Source of the DNA: Bacteroidales bacterium
Lineage (GTDB): Bacteria > Bacteroidota > Bacteroidia > Bacteroidales > UBA932
Length of the DNA: 52,233 bases
Assembly: GCA_017472115.1 (NCBI GenBank)
Contig: JAFUQW010000079.1
Location: 1 to 52,233, forward strand
Reading direction: 5' to 3'
Shown here: in pieces, positions 1-8,786 of the stretch
Numbering within the stretch: position 1 is the stretch's first letter
Layout: the number at the start of each line of letters is the position of its first letter
Notes under the pieces: model-generated
What the model saw: only the letters and a program-made list of their open reading frames with translations
What the model was told of the DNA's origin: nothing
The model's database searches: none
Made by a program: the position numbers and the translations under genes

Positions 1-151
1 CTTCCTCAGGGCCGTCCATAGTCTCGTCAGCTACTGGAGCTGCAGCCTCAACAGCTGTTGGTTCAGCAGCCTGCTCGTCCTGAGCTACTGCGTTCTGTGC
101 AGAAAAGGCCATAACGCCCATTACTGCCAAAAACATGAAAATTTTTTTCAT
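1..151 (-). CDS. N-terminus of a secreted or membrane protein, possibly MotA/TolQ/ExbB proton-channel family (partial)
   Basis: The gene starts with ATG at 151 and runs off the left edge, so about 50 residues are visible. They show MKK followed by a hydrophobic stretch and an Ala-rich AQ cleavage-like site near residue 24 (signal peptide), then an acidic, Ala/Glu/Pro-rich segment. ExbB/TolQ-like proteins of Bacteroidales often have this unusual signal peptide plus acidic linker before their membrane helices, which is the reason for the tentative call. No channel domain is visible, so another exported protein is possible. A weak -7-like element (TAACTTTA) lies at 173-180 on the minus strand. 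Confidence 0.45.
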   Translation of the reverse strand, partial: MKKIFMFLAVMGVMAFSAQNAVAQDEQAAEPTAVEAAAPVADETMDGPEE

Positions 152-278
152 TTTTTGTGTGTTTAGTTAATTTAAAGTTATTGAATTGTAATTAATAAAA
201 CTCTTTTTTTGTTCAGGACATGATACACCACACCCAAAATCCGGTGCAATTTAGCAATTAATTTTCAATCGGCAATAA

Positions 279-1322
279 TTATTTTGATATTTCTCCCCGC
301 AGGTTCTGCTCTAAACGTGATTTTACAAACTCATTGTCTTGACTTTCACCGAGTAAGAAAAACAATTTGCCTAATGCGCTCTCTGTCGTGCTGTCGTAAC
401 CGTTTATCACTCCTGCCTCCTTGAGACTTTTTCCGGTGGCATAGATGTCCATATTCACGCTTCCTGCGGAGCATTGGGTTATGTTCAGAAGTATCTTGCC
501 GCTTTCCGAGGCTTCCTTGACAATCGAGAGAAACCATTCTTTGGAGGGTGCGTTCCCGGCTCCGTATGTTTCAATGATTACTGCCCTGGTTCCCTCTCCG
601 CAGAGGATGTTCCTTACGACGGCCGGAGTTATGCCGGGATGGATCTTCAATATCGACACCCGTGTATCCGGATGCTTGTGGAATACAGGTGGCTTCTCCC
701 AGTCTGAAGGCTTGAATATGAGGCTCGTGTTGTATCTTATGCTGATGCCGGCTTCGGCAAGAGGCGGCAGATTCTCCGATCTGAATGCGCGGAAGTTGTC
801 TGAGTTGATCTTGGTGGCCCTGTTGCCTCGTATCAGTACGTTGTCGAAGCAGATGCATACTTCCGGAACCAATGCGTGGCCTTCGGTGTCTTTTGCGGCC
901 GCGATCTCGACCGATGATATGAGGTTCTCCTTTCCGTCCGTCCTGGGAGTGCCGATCGGCAGCTGGCTTCCGGTGAAGATGACCGGTTTGGTCAGCCCTT
1001 CGATCATGAAGCTTAACGCCGATGCGGAATATGCCATCGTGTCGGTTCCATGCAGGATCACGAAACCGTCATAATCCTCGTATTTCTCTTCGATGAGTCC
1101 GGCAAGCGCTACCCATAATGACGGTTCCACGTCTGATGAATCTATCAGTGGGTCGAAGGTATAGGAGTCGATCCTGCAGGCGAATTTGCCGAGTTCCGGA
1201 ACCTCCTCCAGTATCTGGCTGAAATCGAAAGGCCTCAAGGCCCTGATGACCGGGTCTTCCTTCATTCCGATGGTACCTCCTGTGTATATTAGAAGGATGG
1301 ATGATTTATCTGCTTGTCTCAT
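279..1322 (-). CDS. ansA: Type I (cytoplasmic) L-asparaginase
   Basis: The enzyme hydrolyses L-asparagine to aspartate and ammonia. The protein has 347 residues, usual for the type I family, and no signal peptide, so it is likely cytoplasmic. The two asparaginase signatures are present: TGGTIG at residues 14-19 with the N-terminal threonine nucleophile, and HGTDTM at 91-96 with the second Thr-Asp pair. The ATG at 1322 overlaps the TGA of the upstream tatD by four bases, which fixes the start and suggests translational coupling. It is the last gene of a dprA-tatD-ansA run. No strong terminator was seen in the AT-rich 127 bases before the next gene. Confidence 0.93.
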   Translation of the reverse strand: MRQADKSSILLIYTGGTIGMKEDPVIRALRPFDFSQILEEVPELGKFACRIDSYTFDPLIDSSDVEPSLWVALAGLIEEKYEDYDGFVILHGTDTMAYSASALSFMIEGLTKPVIFTGSQLPIGTPRTDGKENLISSVEIAAAKDTEGHALVPEVCICFDNVLIRGNRATKINSDNFRAFRSENLPPLAEAGISIRYNTSLIFKPSDWEKPPVFHKHPDTRVSILKIHPGITPAVVRNILCGEGTRAVIIETYGAGNAPSKEWFLSIVKEASESGKILLNITQCSAGSVNMDIYATGKSLKEAGVINGYDSTTESALGKLFFLLGESQDNEFVKSRLEQNLRGEISK

Positions 1323-2086
1323 ATGCTGAACAGTTTTCTTGCGTTTTCAGTGGTGATTCCGGCAATCTCTTCCATAGGCCTGCCGGTCAGTTCGGACAAT
1401 CTGGATGCAATGTGCGGGATGTAGCTGCTTTCGTTCCGCTTCCCTCTGAACGGTACCGGGGTAAGGTAGGGAGAGTCTGTCTCCAGAAGGATCCTTTCGA
1501 GCGGAATCTCCTTGACGGTGTCTGCTATACCGGCTTTCTTGTAGGTCAGGACGCCTCCGATTCCGATATACCAGTCGCCGAGTTTCTGCAGTTCCCTGTA
1601 GGTCTCGATGCTTCCGCTGTATGCGTGAAACACGCCGTGCAGATCGAGATTCCTGCATGACTTCAGTATGTCGGTTATCAGTTCTGTCGATTCGCGTGAA
1701 TGAATGATGACCGGGAGGGAAAGTCTTGCCGCCATTTCCAGCTGAAGCCTGAACACGGTCTGCTGCTCTTTGACGAACTCGCGTGACCAATAGCAGTCCA
1801 TGCCGATTTCGCCGATTGCATGAATCTTTCTGTCAAGATAGCCTTCTATTTTCGACAGTTCTGACTTCCATTGTGCGTCAACCGATGTCGGATGGAGTCC
1901 CAGGCAGGGGAAAACCACTCCTTCATGAGTCTCTGCCATGGCAAACATCCGGTCTCTGGTCTGTGAGTCTATGTCCGGGAAAACGATCCCGGAAACACCG
2001 GCCCCGACGGCTCTGGCGATGGCGGCATCTGCATCACCTGCAAAAGCTTCATCATAGAGATGTGCGTGAGTGTCAATGAATTCCAT
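1319..2086 (-). CDS. tatD: TatD-family metal-dependent hydrolase (DNase)
   Basis: This is a 255-residue TIM-barrel hydrolase of the TatD family; characterised members are Mg-dependent 3'-5' exonucleases acting on DNA and RNA. Visible metal ligands are H7 and H9 in the THAHL motif, E93 in the GEIGMD motif, H129 in IIHSRE, H154 in VFHAYSG and D204 in LETDSPYLTP, all at the expected spacing. Length is typical. It lies 36 bases downstream of dprA and overlaps ansA by four bases, so the three are probably one transcript. The physiological substrate cannot be told from sequence. Confidence 0.93.
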   Translation of the reverse strand: MEFIDTHAHLYDEAFAGDADAAIARAVGAGVSGIVFPDIDSQTRDRMFAMAETHEGVVFPCLGLHPTSVDAQWKSELSKIEGYLDRKIHAIGEIGMDCYWSREFVKEQQTVFRLQLEMAARLSLPVIIHSRESTELITDILKSCRNLDLHGVFHAYSGSIETYRELQKLGDWYIGIGGVLTYKKAGIADTVKEIPLERILLETDSPYLTPVPFRGKRNESSYIPHIASRLSELTGRPMEEIAGITTENARKLFSI

Positions 2087-2122
2087 TCTTCAGTTTCTTA
2101 CATATCCTGCAAATTTAAATAA

Positions 2123-3304
2123 TTATTCTGATACAGTTACCTGTCTTCCCGGATTAATGCAGCATCTTTGCAGCAGATCGATGCTGATGAACCCGTCGCT
2201 TTCAAGGAGTCCTGTCATCTGTGCCATCAGGCTGTAGCCTGTGCCGCATTCTTCGCAGAGTTCTTCGACCGTTATTCCCCGCTTTTTCTTGATTCGTGTC
2301 AGGATGTCGGACAGCAGGCCGATCTTGTCGCGGACTGCGCTTTCTTTGTAGTGTTGCTGCATGCTTTCCTTGACCGGCAGGGCTTTCGAGGGACCATGTG
2401 CCGTGTCCATGCCCATGCTTCGTATAAGGTCCTGGTCTTCGATTATCGGTTCGGCTATCTTGCGTTTGATCAGAAGATTGCAGCCTTGCGAATAAGTGTC
2501 GTCGATACGTCCGGGCACGGCATAGACTCCTCTTCCGTATGAAAAGGCGAGATTTGCGGTCATCATCCCTCCTCCTTTGATCTTGGATTCTATTAGTATG
2601 GTGGCGTCGGAAAGTCCTGCGATGATTCTGTTACGGCGCAGGAAGTGTGCTGCCAGGGGAGCTGTTCCGGGCGGGAAATCAGTGATGAGAGCGCAACCCG
2701 TAGTATGCTGAAGCCTGAGCGCAAGATCGGTGTGTCTGAGGGGATAGACTGTTTCCGGTCCGGTGGGCATTACGGCTATGGTTGGCAGACCGGCATCGAG
2801 GGCGGTCCTGTGTGCGCATATGTCAGTGCCTATGGCCAGTCCGCTGACGATGGACGGACGCGGTTCGCATCGGGCGAATTCCCGTACCGTTCTTGTGCAC
2901 CATTCCCTTCCGTATGGGGTCAGTGCGCGCGTCCCTACGACAGAAACCGCTCTTGCGCCCCAAAGTTCCTTGTCAGGAGTGTCGCTGCGTATGTATAGGC
3001 CTGAGGGGGCATCAGGGCATTCCTTCAGAAGTTCCGGATAACCTTCTTCGCCCCATCCTGTAAATCTGATGCCGTGTTTTCCGATCCTGTGCAGCTCCTC
3101 TGCCGCCTCATCCTTAGCCTTTTCGCAGATCTGTCCCTTATACCGGCTGTGAGGGCCGAGCAGGAATTCCATATCTTTCGGATTCAGTTCGAACACATTG
3201 CTTGCGTTTCCCAGTTGTGAAATCAATGCCAAAGCTATTCTTGGTTCGTAACCGAATATCCGGTTCATGGCGCAGAGGCATGCTTTTTCTTTCGTGATGT
3301 CCAT
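2123..3304 (-). CDS. dprA: DNA-processing protein DprA
   Basis: DprA binds incoming single-stranded DNA during natural transformation and loads RecA. The 393-residue protein has a helical N-terminal part (about 1-90), the Rossmann-like DprA/Smf core (about 118-290) with VVGTR at 122-126, SGLAIGTD at 154-161, FLRRNRIIAGLS at 221-232, KGGGMMTA at 243-250 and VPG near 264, and a C-terminal winged-helix-like region (about 335-393). The usual SGxAxGID motif has Thr in place of Ile. It heads the dprA-tatD-ansA run. DprA is also widespread in bacteria not known to be transformable, so competence cannot be concluded from this gene. Confidence 0.94.
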   Translation of the reverse strand: MDITKEKACLCAMNRIFGYEPRIALALISQLGNASNVFELNPKDMEFLLGPHSRYKGQICEKAKDEAAEELHRIGKHGIRFTGWGEEGYPELLKECPDAPSGLYIRSDTPDKELWGARAVSVVGTRALTPYGREWCTRTVREFARCEPRPSIVSGLAIGTDICAHRTALDAGLPTIAVMPTGPETVYPLRHTDLALRLQHTTGCALITDFPPGTAPLAAHFLRRNRIIAGLSDATILIESKIKGGGMMTANLAFSYGRGVYAVPGRIDDTYSQGCNLLIKRKIAEPIIEDQDLIRSMGMDTAHGPSKALPVKESMQQHYKESAVRDKIGLLSDILTRIKKKRGITVEELCEECGTGYSLMAQMTGLLESDGFISIDLLQRCCINPGRQVTVSE

Positions 3305-3338
3305 TGCATGTATGTTTTGTCATACGCAAAGTAAAAGT

Positions 3339-3376
3339 AAAACCGGCTTCCGCTCAAGTGGCTGGAAACCGGTTTT
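3339..3376 (-). terminator. Hairpin terminator downstream of queA
   Basis: A 13-base stem (3339-3351 with 3364-3376, one G-U pair) closes a 12-base loop. Both flanks are A/T-rich, with T-runs after the stem on the minus strand (TTTTACTTTTACTTT) and on the plus strand (TTTTTCTCTTTTTT). It lies 96 bases past the queA stop and just upstream of dprA, so it most likely ends the queA transcript and separates the two transcription units. Confidence 0.75.
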
Positions 3377-3471
3377 TCTCTTTTTTAGCGAAAGAATTTC
3401 TGTTTTTTATATTCTTTCAACTTTTTTTATCTTCCAATCGTTTCGTCACACCTGTTTAGGGACGAAATTCA

Positions 3472-4521
3472 TCAGATGATCAGGAGGGCATCTCCGTACG
3501 GACCGAACTTGTAGTCCTGTTCGAGGGCTGTCTTGTATGCCTTCATGACGTTTTCGTAGCCTCCGAATGCCGCTACCGACATGAGCATTGTGGAGCCCGG
3601 GCGATGGAAATTCGACACGATTGCGTTAGGGATGGCGAACCTGTATGGCGGGAATATGAACTTGTTGGTCCATCCGTCGTATGGATTGACCTCGTCATTT
3701 GTGGTGACATAGGTCTCAAGACCCCGGATTGTCGTTATTCCGACAGCCAGCACCTTGTGGCCTTCCTTCTTGGTCTTGTTGATGAGCTCTGCGGCTTCTT
3801 CGGTGATGATGAGCCTTTCAGAGTCCATCTTATGCTTTGAAAGGTCTTCCACGTCAACCTCTCTGAAGTGACCGATACCCATGTGAAGGGTGATGAACGC
3901 CTTGTTGATGTCCTTGAGGATCATCCTGTTGAAGAGTTCGCGGCTGAAGTGGAGGCCTGCCGCAGGAGCGGAAACGGCGCCTTCATGCTTCGCGAATATG
4001 GTCTGGAAATTCTCCTCGTCCTCAGGGGTCACTTCCTTCTTCACCCAGTCCGGAACCGGTGTCTGGCCAAGTCCGAAGAGGGTTGACTTGAAGTCCTCGT
4101 AACTTCCGTCGTAAAGGAAGCGCAAGGTTCTTCCGCGTGAGGTGGTGTTGTCGATCACTTCGGCTACGAGGCTCTCATCCTCTCCGAAGTAGAGCTTGTT
4201 GCCGATTCTGATCTTTCTTGCAGGATCGACGATCACATCCCAGAGCCTCTGCTCGCGGTTAAGCTCCCTGAGAAGGAATACTTCAATGTCTGCTCCGGTC
4301 TTTTCCTTGTTGCCGTAGAGTCTTGCCGGAAAGACCTTTGTGTCATTGAGAACGAATGTGTCGCCTTTGCCGAAATAATCAATGATATTCTTGAAGAGTT
4401 TGTGTTCGATTTCGCCTGTTGCCTTGTGCAGGACCATGAGCTTGCACTCGTCGCGCCATCTCGGTGGCTCAGTGGCGATTTTCTCAGCCGGAAGGCTGAA
4501 CTGGAATTGTGAAAGTTTCAT
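3472..4521 (-). CDS. queA: tRNA preQ1(34) S-adenosylmethionine ribosyltransferase-isomerase QueA
   Basis: QueA transfers and isomerises the ribosyl part of S-adenosylmethionine onto 7-aminomethyl-7-deazaguanine at tRNA position 34, giving epoxyqueuosine. The 349-residue protein has the family length and conserved blocks: LPxEKIA near residue 10, [13 protein letters not shown] near 55-67, [14 protein letters not shown] near 180-193, and the C-terminal [16 protein letters not shown] block near 305-320. It appears monocistronic, with a terminator downstream and about 170 AT-rich bases upstream. No other queuosine genes are in the window, so preQ1 supply cannot be judged here. Confidence 0.96.
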   Translation of the reverse strand: MKLSQFQFSLPAEKIATEPPRWRDECKLMVLHKATGEIEHKLFKNIIDYFGKGDTFVLNDTKVFPARLYGNKEKTGADIEVFLLRELNREQRLWDVIVDPARKIRIGNKLYFGEDESLVAEVIDNTTSRGRTLRFLYDGSYEDFKSTLFGLGQTPVPDWVKKEVTPEDEENFQTIFAKHEGAVSAPAAGLHFSRELFNRMILKDINKAFITLHMGIGHFREVDVEDLSKHKMDSERLIITEEAAELINKTKKEGHKVLAVGITTIRGLETYVTTNDEVNPYDGWTNKFIFPPYRFAIPNAIVSNFHRPGSTMLMSVAAFGGYENVMKAYKTALEQDYKFGPYGDALLII

Positions 4522-4689
4522 ATAAATATATTTAACCGCAGATCAGACTGCAAAATACATATCATTTAAGTTTCTCAAGTGATAAGTTGATGATTAAAGA
4601 TGACTGGTGAAACTTGCGAAAGTTAAACATGATATTATACGTTTTTTTGAAGAAATTGTTTCACTCCTAAGTGAATTTTTGTAAAAATG

Positions 4690-5301
4690 CTAAATTTTTG
4701 CCGCTCTGAACACCTCTATGATCGATGGGTATGTGTTGGTGAGGAATGGTGGAAGGCTGGATTTGGCAACCCACGCAGCCTTGGATATATCTTCCTCGCG
4801 CTGTGGAGTGAGGTCCGTGGGGTCCGAGTACAGCATGCTGTACCACCATGTGTGCTTGAGGTGCCATCTGCCGTCACGCTTGTAGCAGTGGTCCGTGATG
4901 CAGAGCAGCTCCCTGAGTTCGAGAGCGTCTATGCCTGTCTCTTCCCGGACCTCTCTGAGAGCTGTGACCGCTATGTCCTCCCCGGGGTCCTGATGTCCTT
5001 TCGGAAGGTCCCACAGACCGTTCCTGCTGATGAGCAGGAAGTCGCCGCGGCGGTTGGACACGAGGCCTCCTCCGGCATTCACCTCGATGAATTCGGCACA
5101 TATCCTTCTGTATGTTTCTTCGATGTCATCTGTCGGGATGCATGTCCTCTGAAGCGAGTCGGAACTCTCTACCATACCGATGAGTGTGTGGATGTCGATG
5201 CTCTCTCCGAGCCTGAACAGCACTGCATTAGGGTCAGATAGCGCCGGGTCGTCCGGACTGCAGATTATTATGCATCTCTTTTCAAAGAATACCTTGCGCA
5301 T
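4690..5301 (-). CDS. NUDIX hydrolase
   Basis: A cytoplasmic hydrolase of nucleoside diphosphates linked to another moiety; the substrate is unknown. The complete Nudix box (G-x5-E-x7-REVREETGI) is at residues 102-124 of the 203-residue protein. An N-terminal domain of about 70 residues precedes the fold. The reading frame is open further upstream, but ATG at 5301 is preferred: a putative promoter (TATATTTG at 5360-5367, minus strand) lies 58 bases upstream of it, and the extension would run into the divergent pyrE gene. The similarity of the residues near 95-125 to diadenosine-polyphosphate hydrolases is only general. Confidence 0.88.
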   Translation of the reverse strand: MRKVFFEKRCIIICSPDDPALSDPNAVLFRLGESIDIHTLIGMVESSDSLQRTCIPTDDIEETYRRICAEFIEVNAGGGLVSNRRGDFLLISRNGLWDLPKGHQDPGEDIAVTALREVREETGIDALELRELLCITDHCYKRDGRWHLKHTWWYSMLYSDPTDLTPQREEDISKAAWVAKSSLPPFLTNTYPSIIEVFRAAKI

Positions 5302-5318
5302 TTGATACGATTTTTTAT

Positions 5319-5326
5319 TAACTTTG
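5319..5326 (+). promoter_or_regulatory. Putative -7 element of the pyrE operon promoter
   Basis: TAACTTTG matches the Bacteroidota -7 consensus TAnnTTTG and lies 78 bases before the pyrE ATG. No TTTG was found at the normal 19-21 base distance. The element lies inside the predicted leader of the divergent NUDIX gene, so the two promoters overlap head to head. Confidence 0.5.
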
Positions 5327-5359
5327 CATGTTAGCCTTGCAGCATGCGGTTTGCATCTG

Positions 5360-5389
5360 CAAATATAAGGCGGATGTGTGGAAAAACAA
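5360..5389 (-). promoter_or_regulatory. Putative promoter of the NUDIX gene
   Basis: On the minus strand, TTG (5387-5389) is followed after 19 bases by TATATTTG (5360-5367), matching the TTTG-N19-21-TAnnTTTG pattern of Bacteroidota housekeeping promoters. The predicted leader is about 50 bases. Confidence 0.5.
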
Positions 5390-5404
5390 TTAAAAAACAT
5401 AAGA

Positions 5405-6037
5405 ATGGAATCAGTTGAGAAAGCAGTTGCCAAGTCCCTTATGGACATCAAGGCTGTCATGTTGAGACCGGACCAGCCTTTCACATGGGCTTCCGGATGG
5501 TTGTCACCTATCTATTGCGATAACAGGAAGATACTTTCGTTTCCTGAGATACGCGAGAATGTGTGCAGATGGATGGCGGACATCGTCAGGACTCATTATC
5601 CTGATGTGGAGGTGATCGCCGGAGTGGCGACGGGTGCCATTGCTCACGGTTATTTAGTGGCTCATTTCCTCGGTAAGCCGTTCTGCTATGTGAGACCTAA
5701 ACCGAAGGATCATGGTACAGGTTCCCAGATCGAGGGAATTCTCGAGACAGGAAAGAAGGTGGTGATCGTCGAGGACCTGATCTCAACAGGAATGAGCAGT
5801 CTGGCAGCAAAGAACGCTCTTGTCAATGCGGGTGCGGATGTGATGGGAATGGTGGCCATTTTCTCATACGGATTCCCTCAGGCACGCAAGGCATTCGAGG
5901 ATGCAAATGTTGAACTCACGACTCTCACCAACTATAACACTCTCGTCGAGGTGGCTCATGAGACAGGTTATATCAGGGAGTCTGACATAGAGGTACTCAA
6001 GGAGTGGCGTATAGCTCCTTCAACCTGGGGAAGATAG
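5405..6037 (+). CDS. pyrE: Orotate phosphoribosyltransferase
   Basis: PyrE joins orotate and PRPP to form OMP in de novo pyrimidine synthesis. The 210-residue protein has FTWASGWLSPIYCDNRK near residues 27-43 and the PRPP-binding signature VVIVEDLISTGMSS near 119-132. The ATG at 5405 is chosen over the in-frame ATG at 5378 because it gives the family-typical N-terminus and lies after a purine-rich stretch. It is the first gene of five closely packed plus-strand genes; the next starts three bases after its stop. Other pyrimidine genes are not in the window. Confidence 0.95.
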   Translation: MESVEKAVAKSLMDIKAVMLRPDQPFTWASGWLSPIYCDNRKILSFPEIRENVCRWMADIVRTHYPDVEVIAGVATGAIAHGYLVAHFLGKPFCYVRPKPKDHGTGSQIEGILETGKKVVIVEDLISTGMSSLAAKNALVNAGADVMGMVAIFSYGFPQARKAFEDANVELTTLTNYNTLVEVAHETGYIRESDIEVLKEWRIAPSTWGR

Positions 6038-6040
6038 CAT

Positions 6041-6496
6041 ATGGCAGTGGAGATCAAGAGCAAGAGAGCGATAGTGTCCAAGGCTCCTTACGAACTGTAC
6101 ATGGGCTTTACGGACATGCGTAATTTCGTACTGCTTCTTCCTGAGGACAAGAAGGCTGACGTCACGGCAGACTATGATTCCCTTCATGCGTCCGTTCAGG
6201 GGTTCCCGATAGGAGTGAAGGTGGCGGAGAGGACCCCGTATTCGAAGATCGAGTTCGCCGATGACGGCGCTCCGTTCCGTTTCAGGCTGAAGATGATGTT
6301 CGATCCTTCGACAGATCCGTACAAGACGGATTTCCAGATAGTCCTTGACGCTGACCTGAACTTCATGATGAAGACCCTGCTCGGTTCGAAGCTTCAGGAT
6401 GCCCTGGACAAGGTCGTTGACGGGCTTGTGGCAGTGTCTGAAGGACGTATGCCTGAAGGTATTGATCCGTCGATGTATCCTCAGGGTTTCAAATGA
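6041..6496 (+). CDS. SRPBCC (START-like) family protein
   Basis: A 151-residue protein with the length and layout of the SRPBCC/polyketide-cyclase-like fold: an N-terminal strand with SKAPYELYMGFTDMRNF, a mixed middle part, and a long C-terminal helix with LQDALDKVVDGLVAV. Such proteins bind hydrophobic ligands in a helix-grip cavity, but no ligand can be assigned. It sits between pyrE (3-base gap) and the rRNA methyltransferase (4-base ATGA overlap), so it is translated with them. Small proteins of this type next to pyrE are familiar in Bacteroidales; no link to pyrimidine synthesis is evident. Confidence 0.75.
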   Translation: MAVEIKSKRAIVSKAPYELYMGFTDMRNFVLLLPEDKKADVTADYDSLHASVQGFPIGVKVAERTPYSKIEFADDGAPFRFRLKMMFDPSTDPYKTDFQIVLDADLNFMMKTLLGSKLQDALDKVVDGLVAVSEGRMPEGIDPSMYPQGFK

Positions 6497-7869
6497 TAAA
6501 GGAAGAATTCAGAAGATACCTTGTAGAAGCGATAGGGGAGGAAAGAGCCCTTGTCGCTTTTGCTGCTTTTGATGAGCCTGCGTCGGTATCTGTCAGGTTC
6601 AATCCTTTCAAGCCCTCTGAATGTCGGTTCGAGGGGAAGGACGTAGCCTGGAGCAGGCATGGAATGATACTCGAGGAAAGACCGGTGTTCACTCTCGATC
6701 CTTTGTTTCATGCCGGGGCATATTACGTACAGGACTCTTCTTCCATGTTTGTAGGCCATGTGTTCAGGGAACTTCTGTCGCGGATCGACATTCCGTCCGG
6801 CCGCCCTTTCAGAGTATTGGACCTATGTGCCGCTCCCGGAGGAAAGTCAACCGATATTGCAGCATCTCTGAGAGAAAGGTTCGGTGATGATTTTCTTCTT
6901 GTTACCAATGAAGTCATGAAACAGAGGGTGGGCATTCTGGCGGACAATATGGCGTTGTGGGGAGATCCCAATGTCGTTGTCACTTCAGATGATCCGTCGG
7001 CATTTGCTTCTCTGCCGGACTTCTTCGATGTCATCCTGGCGGATGTGCCGTGTTCAGGCGAAGGCATGTTCAGGAAGGATGAACTTGCTCAGGAACATTG
7101 GTCTCCGGATAATGTCGCCTTGTGCGAGGCGAGGCAGAGGCGTATCATAGCGGATGTGTGGCCGTCCCTGAGACAGGGAGGCCTTCTTGTGTATTCGACA
7201 TGCACTTTCAATATATATGAGAACGATGGGAATGTGGCATGGATAGCCGACGAACTCGGGGCCGGGATGCTTCTGGAAGATGATATCATCGCGGCAGAGG
7301 GACCGGTAAAGACGAAGTACGGCTATGGCCTTGTTCCTGGTTTTGTCGAAGGAGAAGGACAATATTGTTCAGCTCTTGTCAAGATGTCGGAACCTGGCAC
7401 CTTCCGGACTGCACTTTCCAGGAAGTCCAGACAGCCGTCCCGTACTTCTTCCGGATTGCCGTCCGGCCTTGAAAGACTCTTCGTCTCTGAAATGTCATTC
7501 AGGGAGAGAGGGGGGACCATTACGGCGGTTCCAAAGATTATCGAGGCCGAAGTGGCTTCTTTGGAAACGCCGCTGCATGTGATTGCAGCAGGATGTGCTG
7601 CAGGTATGATGAAAGGTAAGGATCTTGTTCCGGATCCCGATCTTGCACTTTCGATTGTTTTTGAGAAGAATGCATGGCCTTCGGTCGATGTTGACAGACA
7701 GACAGCTCTTGCCTATCTGCATCGCGATACCGTGTGCTTCCCGGATGCTCCGAAAGGTTATCTTATAGTAAGATACGAAGGTCTGCCGCTCGGTTTTGTC
7801 AAGAATCTCGGCAACCGGTGCAACAGCCTTTACCCTCAGAGCAGACGAATCAGGATGGATATCAAATGA
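6493..7869 (+). CDS. rRNA (cytosine-C5-)-methyltransferase, RsmF/NOL1-NOP2-Sun family
   Basis: A SAM-dependent RNA cytosine-5 methyltransferase of 458 residues. The SAM motif DLCAAPGGKSTD is at 110-121, the DVPCSGEGMF motif with the product-release cysteine C187 is at 184-193, and the YSTCTF motif with the catalytic nucleophile C237 is at 234-239. The C-terminal 170 residues resemble the RsmF extension with a PUA-like RNA-binding part. This supports 16S rRNA as target, but the modified base cannot be read from sequence. It overlaps the preceding gene by four bases and the following one by four (ATGA). Confidence 0.9.
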   Translation: MIKEEFRRYLVEAIGEERALVAFAAFDEPASVSVRFNPFKPSECRFEGKDVAWSRHGMILEERPVFTLDPLFHAGAYYVQDSSSMFVGHVFRELLSRIDIPSGRPFRVLDLCAAPGGKSTDIAASLRERFGDDFLLVTNEVMKQRVGILADNMALWGDPNVVVTSDDPSAFASLPDFFDVILADVPCSGEGMFRKDELAQEHWSPDNVALCEARQRRIIADVWPSLRQGGLLVYSTCTFNIYENDGNVAWIADELGAGMLLEDDIIAAEGPVKTKYGYGLVPGFVEGEGQYCSALVKMSEPGTFRTALSRKSRQPSRTSSGLPSGLERLFVSEMSFRERGGTITAVPKIIEAEVASLETPLHVIAAGCAAGMMKGKDLVPDPDLALSIVFEKNAWPSVDVDRQTALAYLHRDTVCFPDAPKGYLIVRYEGLPLGFVKNLGNRCNSLYPQSRRIRMDIK

Positions 7870-8786
7870 TTATGATTAAGAAATATCTGACACTATTGAT
7901 TATTGGCCTTGTGATGGCCTGGACGTCGGCTGCACAGTCAGCAGACAAATATGAACAGAGATATGACCTTCTTGTCTCTCAGTTCGGTCCTGCCGGTGTA
8001 GGTGTAGAGACCGTATTGGATAATTGGGAGAAGATTGACTCTACCGGTGCGAAATTCCTTTATGCAAAGTTCGGCTTTCTGTTTACAAAGGCTCAGACTG
8101 CCGAGATCGTTTCCAAACCGGAAAAGAAATATCTCGGAATGGATCCGATGCTGACACTCGCTGACAGTCTCGGCAATGATGTGCATTATTATCAGGTGAA
8201 TGTCTTTGATGATGAGATGTACGGCAAGGCAATGAAGGTGATAGACAAGGCTGTTGCCTACCATCCGGACAGACTTGATTTCCGATTTGTCAAGGCAAAT
8301 GCGTATATCGCTTATGAAAAGGAGAGCCCGGACATGGCCCTGCATTATCTCATGGATCTTGCAGGAAGGGAACATGACAGAAACTGGATCTATGAAGATG
8401 AACGGATCGAGGACGGCTTCTTTGCGGAAGCCATGCAGGAATACTGTTACAGCTTCTTTTCCATCGGAACACCTGCGGCTTTGGATGCCTTCCTTGTCCT
8501 GTCTGAGAAACTTCATGAGGAATATCCTGACAATCTTGACTTTATGAACAATATCGGTTCGTATCACATGCTGGCCAAGAAGGACTATAAGGCTGCCATC
8601 AAGCAGTATTCCAAGGTCCTTAAGAAGGATCCTTCCGATTATACAGCCATCAAGAACAGTGTACTTGCTTCACGCAGGATGGGCAATGTCAAGTCCGAGA
8701 AGAAATATCTTCAGATGCTCATGGAACATGGCACAGAGAAGGATAAGATAGTGGCCAAAGGGCGTCTTGACCAACTTTCCAAGTAG
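7866..8786 (+). CDS. Secreted tetratricopeptide-repeat protein
   Basis: The 306-residue protein starts at ATG 7866 (overlapping the methyltransferase stop) or ATG 7872. Residues 1-25 form a signal peptide with a hydrophobic core and an Ala-Gln-Ser-Ala cleavage region. The rest is helical, with TPR-like helix pairs near 120-160 and two clearer repeats near 225-290 (for example DFMNNIGSYHMLAKKDYKAA). No lipobox is present, so it is likely periplasmic. Its position directly before a lipoprotein-export-type permease suggests, without proving, a cell-envelope role. No catalytic domain is visible. Confidence 0.78.
   Translation: MIMIKKYLTLLIIGLVMAWTSAAQSADKYEQRYDLLVSQFGPAGVGVETVLDNWEKIDSTGAKFLYAKFGFLFTKAQTAEIVSKPEKKYLGMDPMLTLADSLGNDVHYYQVNVFDDEMYGKAMKVIDKAVAYHPDRLDFRFVKANAYIAYEKESPDMALHYLMDLAGREHDRNWIYEDERIEDGFFAEAMQEYCYSFFSIGTPAALDAFLVLSEKLHEEYPDNLDFMNNIGSYHMLAKKDYKAAIKQYSKVLKKDPSDYTAIKNSVLASRRMGNVKSEKKYLQMLMEHGTEKDKIVAKGRLDQLSK

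Noticed and set aside
445..1074. Long plus-strand open frame opposite the asparaginase gene
   Set aside because: Antisense shadow with no family resemblance; the opposite frame carries full asparaginase motifs.
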